DNA of 64,000 nucleotides from Alisma plantago-aquatica. Lineage: Eukaryota; Streptophyta; Magnoliopsida; Alismatales; Alismataceae. The notes below the pieces were generated by a model that saw only the letters and a list, made by a program, of their open reading frames with translations, was not told the DNA's origin and did not search any database. Each line of letters opens with the position of its first letter. The first letter of the stretch is position 1. Below are positions 24,701-34,883 of the stretch, piece after piece. A program made the translations under genes and the position numbers. The stretch spans positions 883,582,335 through 883,646,334 of the forward strand of contig OY856410.1 in NCBI GenBank assembly GCA_963693085.1. Direction: 5' to 3'.

Positions 24701-25830
24701 TCGTGGAGGAGTGGCTTGGCCCGGAAATGGTGACCGAGGTTAGAAAAATACCTCCACCGGCAATACCCGATAAAAAAGATATCAGAATCTGGAATCACAT
24801 AGTCGATGGAAGGTTCAGTACACGATCAACATACAACATTCTGCGAGAGGGTAAAGACATAAGAACCAAGGGGAAGTGGAAGATCATATGGAAGTTGAAG
24901 GTACCTAGCAGAATACGCTTCTTCTTCTAGCTACTCAAACATAAAGCTCTCATGACCAACGTTAGAAGAAAAGAAAGACATATGATAGATGATAGTACTT
25001 GTAACAGATGTAAAGAAGCAGATGAGTCCATACTCCATGCTTTACGGGACTGTAGATTAGTAAAACCAGTATGGGCCAAGCTAAAAGTAAGCCAAACACA
25101 GGCATTCTGGTAGGAAAATGAAGCGAGGAGATGGTACCATCAACACATAACAAGCGAGGAGACAACAACAATTGAGTTCATGGTGGCATGCCACTATATC
25201 TGGCAATGTAGGAACGAGGTGATATTCAATAATATGGAGAAACCAGTCAGTCACCAGGAGCTATATATTCAAAAACAATCTCAACTTATCTACCATACAA
25301 GGAAAGTGGCGGTCCAAAATACAACAACAAGGCAACTCAAATGATGGCAACCACCAGAAGAAGGCTGGATAAAAATCAACACCGATGCATCAACTACGAA
25401 GAGGGGAGCTATCATCGCCGGTGTGGCTAGGGACTGGAAAGGCACTTGGAGAGGAGAATTTGCTATGTAGACTCAAGAGCATAACGTGACAGCAGCTGAA
25501 CTCCTGAGTATACTGAAAGCGACAGATCTTGCAAGAGATAAAAAATGGAATAAGGTCACCTTCGAATCAGACTGCCTTGCTGTAGTCAAGCTGATAAATG
25601 GGAAAGAGGAAGATGCTGGACCAAGGTTCACCCGCACGGTACAACTCATCCAGGTGATCAGAAACAGAGGGAATACTATTTGCTATATTGAAAGGGAAAG
25701 GAACCAAGCACCTGATCAATTGGCAAAACACTTCAAAAACAAACAATGCCTCGATGGTTGGATCGAGGAGGAACCTCCGGATATCAAAGATATCTTAAAA
25801 AAGGAGGGATGTATAATGGCAGTACCGTAA
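21792..25830 (+). pseudogene. LINE ORF2: endonuclease, reverse transcriptase, RNase H
   Basis: Starts MCDILCWNVRG at 21792 and would be about 1345 residues, a normal plant L1 length. The AP-type endonuclease shows WNVRG, LGDFNAKIH (about residue 134) and SDHCPIL (about 215). The RT shows KAAGPNGADALF, FIPRRSITDN, the catalytic KIDLTKAYD (about 572), SRGLRQGDPLSPYLF, the FADD box (678-681) and LGRYLGVP. A C-x2-C...H-x4-C finger (CNRC...HALRDC, about 1070) is followed by RNase H with INTDAS, ESDCLAVV and ERNQAPDQLAKH. Stops lie at 22008, 22362, 22614, 22644, 23271, 23637, 24006, 24928, 25111, 25342 and 25468. A single frameshift falls in a G8 run at 24262-24269, where seven G restore the frame FIWGGAHK. 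It would nick the target and copy LINE RNA in place. Confidence 0.96.
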
Positions 25831-25863
25831 ATTTGACTGATGTACCAAATGCAGTAGGTGAAT

Positions 25864-25895
25864 AATAAAAAGTTGAAGTTCCCCCCCAAAAAAAA
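25864..25895 (+). promoter_or_regulatory. LINE poly(A) signal and first A-tract
   Basis: AATAAA at 25864-25869, then a C7A8 run with A8 at 25888-25895, about 35 bp after the ORF2 stop. This looks like the authentic 3' end of the LINE. Confidence 0.7.
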
Positions 25896-25988
25896 TATTA
25901 ATAGGAGTTTATAGTTCTACAAAGTTCACATAATTATTGTTTTATACGTATGGATACCATTATATGAATCTATGGGTGAACACTGATG
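25896..25988 (+). other. Extra 3' segment of the LINE (candidate transduction)
   Basis: 93 bp without coding signal between the first A-tract and a second A8 (25989-25996) that directly joins the target duplication. The sister LTR does not contain it, so it arrived with the LINE. It is probably downstream genomic sequence of the source copy carried along by read-through. Confidence 0.55.
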
Positions 25989-25995
25989 AAAAAAA

Positions 25996-26013
25996 AGAAA
26001 CTTTTTGCTAGAA
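25996..26013 (+). repeat. LINE target-site duplication, right copy
   Basis: AGAAACTTTTTGCTAGAA, directly after the second A-tract. One base differs from the left copy. Confidence 0.95.
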
Positions 26014-26706
26014 GGCCCAAGACCAAATATACATACATCGTTCTCTCATATTACAAATATACGAAATATTAGTTTCTTTACCAAAACATACACAGAAGCA
26101 ATGTTATACATCAAAGCACTCTCAGCCAAAATCTCAGATCGATCATGCAATTGGATATGGAACTATCTCCCAAGGACCTGAGAGTACAAGGACAACACCT
26201 AGGACTCTATTTCTACTAGATACCTCACACCAGACTCAACCTAAGTTGTTACTGCAGTCCTTACCGCTGCTTCCCGTTCTTGGCTACACGGTCACTACCT
26301 TCTTGTGCACGTCCACCTAAAAGGTTGTGGAACCCACAGGGTGAGCCAACAAGTCCCAGGGAGAGATATAACTCTCCAAAAACATTATTATTATCATAGT
26401 TAAACTTATATGAATGAGAGCAGAGGAAACCTTTATTGAATTAAATATGTATATCTGCGGATTATAGGCAGGGTAGAGCAGTCTCAATATCTAATTAGTT
26501 CAAATATCTACAACTGAACAAAAGATCATTTAATCAAATTTAAAAGGAATATGAAAAATATGTATAACTGTTATAAACTAAATAATATGAAAGCAAGGCA
26601 AGACTTCAACCAATATTTTTGTATTTGATCCTTAAACAAATACACTATACAACATATTATATCTTTTAACAATCAATCTTAAGCCATGCAGAGATGGGAA
26701 TATACC

Positions 26707-26926
26707 TTACATCTCCAACTGACCACTGTGAAGTAAAGCATCAATGCCATAAAGGTCTATGGAAGAGCCAGAATCTGCGACCTCATATTCCTCGGTAATT
26801 ACGAGAGTAGCAGAGACACTATGAGTCAAATTGCAATTAGCTAGCCTGGCATATAGAGGCTCTTTGCTATAGAGATACAACGCGTAGCATGTTCTCTTAT
26901 CAGGGTATGTTTTGTAACCAATCTTG
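26707..26926 (-). other. Open frame in the 3' LTR, matched in the sister LTR
   Basis: About 73 codons stay open on the element's sense strand and end at TAA (complement at 26707-26709). The copy in the other LTR (34626-34883) is also open and shares core PDKRT-YALYLYSKEPLYARLAN, with roughly three quarters of residues identical. No known domain is recognised. Two open copies could reflect shared ancestry rather than selection. Confidence 0.3.
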
Positions 26927-28484
26927 ATTATTTATTGAGTCACGGTACAACTGCACCCTTGTTAGGGTATGAACTGAAGTCAATCCTAATATTCAGGGTA
27001 TGGCCCGTAGCCAATCCTGTGAATTTAGGATACAACTTGTACCCTACATATTCAACAATATGCACTCTGAGTTAAACTCGTTTCACCATTCAGCAGGTTT
27101 TGACACCGAATGGATCTATGGCCAGGGCAACTACATTTTTAGTTCACTTGATAAGTTAAGTGCATTACTGCATCTTTTAGCATCAATCAAGTTACAAACA
27201 TGAATTATCGATAAATACTACCAAGGAAAGCATAATACATATTCCAAGAAATCTTGTATCAATTAGAATATATCTTGTTATACCCTTCCTGGGATCTCAA
27301 TCCCTTAAACATATTACTGGGAATCTCACTCCTCTAATATTTTCATCATCATGATCACATATTTTGGGTATCAAACACTCAGTTCATCTTTGAATAGTGT
27401 CACCTGTTACCATGTAACAATCTTCTCTAGGTCATCAGACCCATATACTTGATTATCACATACTAAAGGGTTTAAATCTTCTTAGTTCATTATTGAACAA
27501 TGTCACCTCTCATTAGGCAACAACCCACTCTAGATCATAAGACCCATAAAAACATCATACATGTTGTACAAGTATTTCACATGTCTCACAAGACCCATTC
27601 AATCTATATAATGTCACATCACCATAGCCCATAGTTGACTATGCTTGTTATATCAAAACACTTGATTGATTAGGGTCTCATGATAAAAGAGATATCAGTT
27701 TAAATATCAGCACCATGCCATAAAAGAAGAATCCCTTAATCAAGTTACATGTATGATAAATGAGAGGTATATCATATTGCTTAAGATTCTTTAATAGTTG
27801 AAACACCTCTATGTTACCCTATCATTCTCATCATGGAGTATCAATCCCTTAAACTCACCATTGAGTACCACATCACCTTCTAGGAAATTATGGATTTTTC
27901 CAGGTCATCAGACCTATATACATTCTTTCTGTGAATCATTTATTCCATAGGCCTCATAAATCATAATCAGGATGTAATCGATTATAACCACTATAGCCCT
28001 CATTTTGGTTATATCCATAAAGCATTCATGGTTAAGATTTTATTATTGTAACCATCGATTATTATTATCATGCCATTTCGATTTACATTCCCTCTTACGA
28101 TTAGGGTTAGGGTTTCTCTTTTCAACTGGTTAGGATTTCCATGGTTATATTCAATCACCAACCCTAGACCGTAACTCCTCATCCCTAGTAGCTTATATTA
28201 TTATCTTTACATTCAATTGTATCACAAATAATCACTCAACTAAGTTACAACCCTCTCATATTTAGGGTTAGGACTTCTATTGTATCCGATTAGGGTCTTT
28301 AGGGTTTTATACAACAACCGAACCCTAATTCATAACTCCTTACATCTAGGGGCTTATTCCATTGCTACAAGTATTCAATCTTACTTGATTACTCTCATCA
28401 ATTATCATTAATTGATTATCAACATGAGTGATATATGTTTCTCTCTCATCCTCATTAGGATACTAGATTCAACTTTAACTTGTT

Positions 28485-28985
28485 GTATTGACATAACCCT
28501 CTTTTGGGTATACTGGCCTACACTTATCAAACTGTATCCATCTCATTACTTCATAGTGTATCCATTGATTATGTTCAAGGTGTATCGGCCTACACTCATC
28601 AAGGTGTATCAGCTTACATACTAAACTTTGTGTTGGCCAAGATACATGCATTTGTGTCAGCCAAGGCTCATCAAGAGGTATAAGTTTAGAGGTGTTTATG
28701 GTAGTATCAGTTGTAAGGTGCTTGATGTATATCGGTCATAGAGTATTCTTGTATGTGTCAACCACACTATCATAATGTGTAACGACCACTCAATCAACTA
28801 GTATGTCGGCCATACCATCAATTAGGGTATCGACCACCCTATTGCTTTGTGTATCGGCCACACCATCACAATATATATCAACCACTCCATTTACTAGAGC
28901 ATGAACCACTCTATCAGCTAGAGTATCAGCCTAGCTATCCCTTTGTGTAATGACCATTACTCACTATGGGATATCGACCTCTAGG
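28485..28985 (+). repeat. 24-bp-period minisatellite in one LTR
   Basis: About 20 degenerate head-to-tail units, most exactly 24 bp, with consensus near GTATCGGCCACACCATCA then TATTTA-like bases. The best-phased part is 28776-28968, for example GTATCGACCACCCTATTGC, GTATCGGCCACACCATCAC and GTATCAGCCTAGCTATCCC. It lies in the 3' LTR, within the 988 bp (28189-29176) that the sister LTR lacks. A 24-bp unit keeps reading frame, which explains a spurious plus-strand frame with VYRPTLIK-like repeats. Confidence 0.85.
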
Positions 28986-30118
28986 GTTTGAGTTGTATCA
29001 GGTGAACCCTCATCAACACCTCAGTTTCTATCACCTATTCTCCTCACCACTTTTTGGTATGTTGGACAAGACCCCAAGGAATATGATACCCACACCTTCA
29101 CATGATGTGTAGGGCTAAGTGTGTCTCCCATCACACCTATGTTGGGCTAGAAGGATATCAGATTGAGAATGTATCAGATTTAGGGTTAGGGTTGGCCATG
29201 TCGACCTCTACTCACAACTAAGGCATCAAGATTTGATACTCTATCTTCACTAAACGTCTCTTGGACATGAAAAACTAATATTATTGAGGCATATTGTTTT
29301 ATGGTGTGTAGCATATCGACCTATCTCCCTCTAGGTCAATCATATCAGATTAACGACATATCGTTTTATGGCATCACAAATCATAAAGAGCATCCATGTT
29401 GAAGTGCAAGTGCGTGTTGACTTTTGGCTACATTCAAGATATCAACTTGTCCTATTCTTAGCCTTAAGTGATAGGTTGGACAGCTGTAAGAACGGTAGTC
29501 CTATAGATGTAACAAACCAATAGGAGGGGTTAGAAACTCATGTGTATTGTTTTTTATTCAATTACCCATGTATCGGTTAGGGTTTCCACAAACCGACATT
29601 GGTTTGTGCATAGAGGTTTATATCATCTTTAGGCTCCAACCCTTCATCCATTAACACTCTAGTTCATGGAAATCAGCCTCATATATCCAATAAAACTCAT
29701 AGAATCATCATCCAAACAAGAAAAATCAAAGTAGAAAAGGAATCACCAAGTTTGCAAGATAGAAGGTGAATAATAATAAAGTTGAGCTCAAGTTATATAA
29801 CCTGCCTCAAGATCACCACTAAAGCTTCAAGCTTACAAGCTCCACATTCCTAAGATTGAATATGACTTATCAAAGGTACAAGTCTTGATCATAACACCTC
29901 TATATGAAAGGAGATACCATAGTAAGGAACTTGGTGAAGAAGGAAAGAAAGAAAGAAACCATGATCCGAGAGGCATAGTCTTCCTAAGGTAGAAGATGAT
30001 CATGGCTTTATCTTGGGCAAGTTTCTCAGCCTTCCCCTTGCTCCTTGAGCTCCTAGGCTCATTCACCAAGCAAGATGGTAAATGATTCAAAAGGTTTACT
30101 AAGAGGTGAAAAGAGGGG

Positions 30119-30127
30119 TATATATAT
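30119..30127 (-). promoter_or_regulatory. LTR TATA box (3' LTR copy)
   Basis: TATATATA read on the minus strand, in a conserved setting (CCCCTCTTTTCACCTC downstream). The same site occurs at 37069 in the 5' LTR. Confidence 0.5.
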
Positions 30128-30831
30128 TTGAGGATCATGAAAGAGAGTATGTGTAAGGTGTCATTACCATATGTGCATGGGTGACATGTGCATGCATGGT
30201 GAAACTTTGCAACCATGATTATCTCGGCATGAAAAACTCTTGTGGATAATCCAAGGGTTAGATATCGACCATTGGGTATCTTGTTTAACAAGATATCACA
30301 ATCCAATACCACTTTGTGTACAAATCGATATAACTTCTGCAAGGAAGTCTTAAACCGATAGGCTTTACATTTATGAGGTTCTTAACCCGATATGAATGCT
30401 TCCAAAAAGTTTCTAAACCGATAGGGGACTTCCTCAATGGTTTCTAAACCAATAGGGAACCCCATACACCCTTTACAACTCAACACAACCTCACCTATAG
30501 TTCGAGATACTCAACATTCTATGGTTCTTATGTCACCAAGAGTGTTATCACTCAACCAAGACTCAAAAAAGGCACCCCCTCATATATCTCTCTCCTCTAG
30601 ATGATACTAAGAGTGAGTAAGAATTGCACATCAACCCCATATATTGGGTAAATTGCAAGTTACACCAAAACTATCATATATAGTACAAACAATCTTTAAA
30701 CATGATCAAACTTGAAACTTGAGATCTCCTTAAGTCTTAATTATTTTTCAAAAGATTAAGACAAGGTTCTAATCATCTTACTTAGGAAACACATCCAGGG
30801 TTATCCAAAAACCCAGGTCAAGGTCCTTACA

Positions 30832-30870
30832 AGTCATAAACCCTTAACAAGAATTTCTCCCTTGAAATCC
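30832..30870 (-). promoter_or_regulatory. Polypurine tract region and end-of-pol motif
   Basis: On the minus strand GATTTCAAGGGAGAAATTCT precedes the 3' LTR by about 25 bases. It resembles the end of chromovirus pol, where ATTTCGAGGACGAAATTCT and a purine run come just before the LTR. It primes plus-strand DNA synthesis in this family. Confidence 0.6.
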
Positions 30871-30904
30871 AAGGGGAAAGGTGATAGATATTACTTATGT
30901 ATTA

Positions 30905-31030
30905 AACCTTTAAACTTTCACATAGTTCCTTGATCTTAGGCTAATTTCATAAGACTTGACCAACATATTGTTCCTCCATCTAAGGTTAATCATAGGATCT
31001 GTTGCACAAGGCACATACTCAACTTATTCT
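30905..31030 (-). pseudogene. Possible integrase C-terminal remnant
   Basis: A minus-strand frame reads EYVPCATDPM then SLRSRNYVKV. The spacing resembles the chromovirus integrase tail (YVPDPSH ... LR.R.I..VKV.W). It lies where integrase should end, just upstream of the polypurine region. The similarity is short and could be chance. Confidence 0.25.
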
Positions 31031-31439
31031 CTGCATTTCTGGCTGCAAGGTCGACTCTATGCCTAAGTGATACTTCCTTAGCCATAAAAGCACTATACAC
31101 ACTTATCCTTATTTATCTCAAGGGTCAAGTCCTGCTTATGTATCCCCTTTTTAACTTACCATATTATATGATAGGATTCTCCAACTTGAAGGTTCATCAT
31201 ACCCTTTTCAAATGTCAGCATGTTTTCTTTCCAAGAAAGACTAGAGATGTATATGTCACTTACTTAAGATTACAAGACCTACCATGCTTCCATTGCACTA
31301 CACATATCTACTGATTCAACACAAAGCTCACATATGATTCGTACCAACTGGCTTGCTATTACATACATTTTCAGTTGTACTTTTCTTCTTAGGTGATCTA
31401 GATAGAGATTGGTAATTCTACTCATCAGTGTATCTCTTT

Positions 31440-31860
31440 GGAATCCTCCTTAATCGCAATCTAGATAGATGTACTTCAAGGGTTTGTACTTAACCTAATG
31501 AATTTTTACCCAAGCAGATCTTGCAACTGTCTCTTCAACTTATGCATCCTTTCGATCGTCATCTTATGCGGTGCATAAACCCCTGACAAGTGATACCCAT
31601 ACTATAGGTGGAGTATCTATATCCAGATTGATCTCAAAGTCAATCCCTCTTAGGTAGTCAAACACTTAATCATCTTATCAAGAGACATATTCTTGGGTTC
31701 ACACACAACTGGCACCTCTTGGATACCAAAATTCCTCACCTTGGTATCAATCACATGTGCCAAGAACACATCATATCTTTATCTCATCCACCATCTACTG
31801 TTACTGTTAGACCCAAACATATCAAAAGAACATTTCCATCATCTTTTAAGGTTCATAGAA
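31440..31860 (-). pseudogene. Chromovirus protease end and RT start, decayed
   Basis: On the minus strand the frames read FLAHVIDTKV, IQEVPVVCEPKNMS, then in a second frame GIDFEINLDIDTPPI, and back in the first APHKMTIERMHKLKRQLQDL and KFIRLSTNP. These are consecutive blocks of plant chromovirus pol: the linker after protease (FLA.VVD.K, I.DIPVVCEF.DVFP), R.IDFEIDL.PGT.PIS, APYRMAP.E..ELK.QLQ.LL and GFIRPS.SPWGAP. The RT catalytic part (YxDD) is absent: only about 600 bp remain between here and the 3' LTR, against about 2.5 kb expected. It would need another element's enzymes to move. Confidence 0.8.
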
Positions 31861-33039
31861 CATCATTATTCTCAGATGTCATCACCTTGGAACTAAAGTC
31901 CAAGCCCTAGCTGATACTTTTCAAATATTTACCTCAAGGTTACTTCAAAACCATACATGTCAAGTGATATGAACCTTAATCAAACATCATATCCTTAGAA
32001 AAGGAAGTATAAAGGAAACATACTTTTTCTTATTACCACAACATAATTAAGAAGTTTCTAACATGGAGAAGGAGATTACCAACTTACCTGGGTTATTATA
32101 CGAGTTTTCACTGCTCATGTATCATTCAATTTGCTTTCATATTGGTTTCCTTGCCGTTGGCATATGAACTATAAAGAATATTACATGTCATTACTCCTTC
32201 TTTGACTTTTGCTCTTCATGTTCATGGAAGTTTCCTTGTTTTACCACATTTTTCATTTCTATATCATGGGAAGGATCATTATTCTCTTTATATTCTTTAT
32301 TGAGCATGTATTATCTTCTTTGTTTCCTATTTACATATCATAAGAATTACTCCTTATACTTTCTTATACTCATAGGTTGGTCTGAGATTAACTCAGGTTC
32401 CACTTTATCATAATTTAGAATGTGATAAGAATCTTTATGCCACATTTTCGATATCATATTGCTCTTTATATTACATCAAAATGACTACTTGATCAGAGTA
32501 AATAGAAAGATAGAAATCTAAGAGTTCCATACTTACCTTGTCTTCAGTGATTGAATACCTGGCCAGTGTATCAAATATTGAGGTTAGATAGCATGCACTT
32601 CATTTTATATCATATTTCTTACCTTAAACATCTCTTTTGAGTTGTAAAACTTAGTATCTCTGGTTCTTTCCAGGTATCTCTTTTATACCTCTTCCTCTAT
32701 ATATGAATAAAGAAATTATAAAATAATTTAGAGAATACTGAATATAATATAAATTCTAACCATCTTCATCTATTCTCATGTCTCCATGGATTAAACAAAA
32801 GAAATTCAAACAACAACTATTCCTCTTATGATTAACAGGTAAAGTAAGGACAAAACAATTCGGAATGAAAAAGTTCTATTCGACATATCACCCCTTTGGG
32901 GTCATCTACCATCTCTGTTTGACTCACAATACAAATTCTAATCATTTACCTTCGTCACCTTTGCCTTTTGGCACTATTGGATGGTGACCTCTGTAAATTC
33001 TGTTGAGTTGGCCTTGACTGTTGGGCCATCTCAACCTCT
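31861..33039 (-). other. Gag-protease interval, no readable domain
   Basis: Between the gag knuckle and the protease end on the minus strand. A protease is expected here, but I cannot find the catalytic D-S/T-G box or any stable frame. AT-rich, with no long frames on either strand. Confidence 0.4.
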
Positions 33040-33690
33040 CTCCTTGGATAAAAGGGTCTAATATGCCCAATCTATCCACATATAAAACATGTCATAATCT
33101 CGCACCATCATCCAGTTGGTCTTGTTACCGATGTAGAGGCTAAGTCAGAAGCCTTCAAAAGTGGAAAGTTAGGACCTTTGCCCTTACTTGATGACCATTG
33201 TCCTGGTGCATAAGGGATTTGTTGTAATGGTGACACTGAAAACTTGAGCTTTTTAGAGTTATTAGACGAATGTCCCTAAGATTGTGCAAACTTTTCCTTG
33301 AGTTTATTGTCCCTTCCTAGGTATTGCCACCTCAGATGTCCTATCTGTGTACACTTGTGGAAAACTCTATTTTCTTACCATGTTTTAGTTTTTCCTACAT
33401 TTTTCATTATTTTATCATGACATAGATGTTTAGAGGGCTTACCAGAACCCGAAAATTATGTATTAAGAACTGGTGCCCTAGGTGGTATCGCTAGTGTCAT
33501 GTCCACTATATGCAGAACTATTGTCATAACCTGCCCAATAAGTGCATGAAAAGTAGGGTTTTCTAACATAGACCAATCCATCTAGGGATTCTCAGGCACC
33601 CACTCTCCTCTTGCATAATCCCTTGCACCTTCTCCTGGTGCAGCGACACTGCTTTCAACAACATGTTCCTCATGTTCTCCAATCATCCTT
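33040..33690 (-). pseudogene. Chromovirus-type Gag remnant with zinc knuckle
   Basis: Starts about 130 bases after the primer site on the minus strand. An early frame reads HEEHVVESSVAAPGEGARDY. Near the end, CFICG, a stop, IGHIRPFYPR matches the CX2CX4HX4C knuckle with the fifth position lost to a stop and the last cysteine changed to tyrosine, followed by a Q- and R-rich tail. The central capsid-like core is missing or unreadable, and the whole is much shorter than a normal Gag (about 650 bp against 1-1.5 kb). Gag would package the element RNA. Confidence 0.55.
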
Positions 33691-33804
33691 AGGCTTTATA
33701 CTTTCTTCTGCATAGGAAGAAGCCACTATTAGACATACTGGAGGTCACTTATAATAGACTCAACAACCTTAATCCTATGTCCCTTTAGATTCAATGAACC
33801 TATA

Positions 33805-33816
33805 GCTCTGATACCA
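33805..33816 (-). other. Primer-binding site, initiator tRNA-Met type
   Basis: Minus strand TGGTATCAGAGC, a perfect match to the common plant Ty3/Copia primer site, four bases after the end of the 5' LTR. This fixes the strand of the element. Confidence 0.9.
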
Positions 33817-34625
33817 AACTTGTGACAACCACTATCCAATTGATAACGATATCACACTAAACCATGCAAAAACAACCATTAAAAACAAATTACCAAAAAT
33901 CACCAAAAATTAAAACCATTTCTATAATGATCCACTACTAGAAAGTTTTTACTAGAAGGCCCATGGCCAAATATACATACATCATTCTCTCATATTATAG
34001 ATATATGAAATATCGGTTGCTTTACCAAAACATACATAGAAGCAACATTGTACATCAAAGCGCTCTCAGCCAAAATCTCAGATCGATCATGAAACCGGAT
34101 ATGAAAACTATCTCCCAAAGACCTGAGAGTACGAGGACGACACATAGGACTCTATTTCTACTAGATGCATCACAACGGACTCAACTTGAGTTGTTACTAC
34201 AATCCTTGTTGCTGCTGCCCATACTCGACTACACAGTCACTACCTTCTTGGGAACGTCCACCTAAAAAGTTGGGAACCCACAAGGTGAGACAACAAGTCC
34301 CAACAAGAGATATAACTCCTTGTCAACATTATTATTATGACAATTAAACTTCTATGATAGCAGAAGAAACCTTTACTGAATTAGACATGTATATCTGCTA
34401 AATATATGTAGGGTAGAGCAGTCTCAATATCTCATTAGTTCAAATATCTACAACTGAGCAATAGATCATTTAATCAAATTTAAAAGGAATATGAAGAACA
34501 TGTATAACTATTATAAACTAAACAATATGGAAGCAAGGAAAGGCTTCAACCAATGTTTCCGTATTTGATACTTAAACAAATACACTATATAGCTGATTAT
34601 ATCTTTAAACAATCAATATTAAGCC

Positions 34626-34883
34626 TTACAGAGATGGAAATATACCTTTCATCTCCAACTGACCAGTGAAAAGTAAAGCATCCGTGCCATAAAGGTCAAT
34701 GGAAGAGACAGAATCCATGACCTCATCTTCCTCGGTCAGTACTAGAGTGGCATAGACATTATAAGTCAAACTACAATTAGCTAGCCTGGCATATAGAGGC
34801 TCTTTGCTATAGAGATACAATGCATAATATGTTCTCTTATCAGGGTATGGTCCGTAACCAACCCTGATTATATATTGACTCAC
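34626..34883 (-). other. Open frame in the 5' LTR, matched in the sister LTR
   Basis: 85 codons from ATG to stop on the element's sense strand, partner of 26707-26926. It lies downstream of the TATA box at 37069, so it could in principle be translated from LTR-driven RNA, but about 2.2 kb in and with other start codons ahead. No domain recognised. Confidence 0.3.

Larger units (their letters stand above)
21265..25995 (+). mobile_element. L1-type LINE, 5'-truncated, nested in an LTR
   Basis: About 4.73 kb flanked by an 18-bp target duplication. It contains the C-terminal part of ORF1, then a nearly full-length ORF2 with endonuclease, reverse transcriptase, CCHC-type zinc finger and RNase H. 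Truncation inside ORF1 is typical of target-primed reverse transcription that stops early. The sister LTR keeps the empty site, so both ends are defined to the base. There are two A8 runs at the 3' side, at 25888 and 25989, separated by 93 bp; the second abuts the target duplication. The element is GC-richer than its surroundings. It is dead: one frameshift and many stops. Confidence 0.96.
21128..30831 (-). repeat. 3' LTR of the 21-38 kb element (carries a LINE)
   Basis: Matches 33821-37799 over its length except for the nested LINE (21265-25995 plus one target copy) and 28189-29176, which the sister LTR lacks. It ends in CCTTACA, complement TGTAAGG, at the polypurine side. TATA-like TATATATA on the minus strand lies about 705 bp inside the U3 end (30119). 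A series of CCGATA/TATCGG motifs lies at 30.3-30.45 kb, in the presumed U3, and could be a repeated enhancer-type element. Confidence 0.93.

Noticed and set aside
27000..27203. 67-codon plus-strand frame also open at 34940-35143
   Set aside because: Antisense to the element, present twice only because LTRs are duplicated, no motif.
28098..28118. TTAGGGTTAGGG runs here, at 29180, 36036 and 36124, as interstitial telomere
   Set aside because: Only two or three units each and located at equivalent LTR positions; more likely telo-box-like LTR sequence.
29833..30342. 169-codon minus-strand frame in the 3' LTR
   Set aside because: It spans the TATA region of the LTR and shows no domain; chance opening is the simpler explanation.
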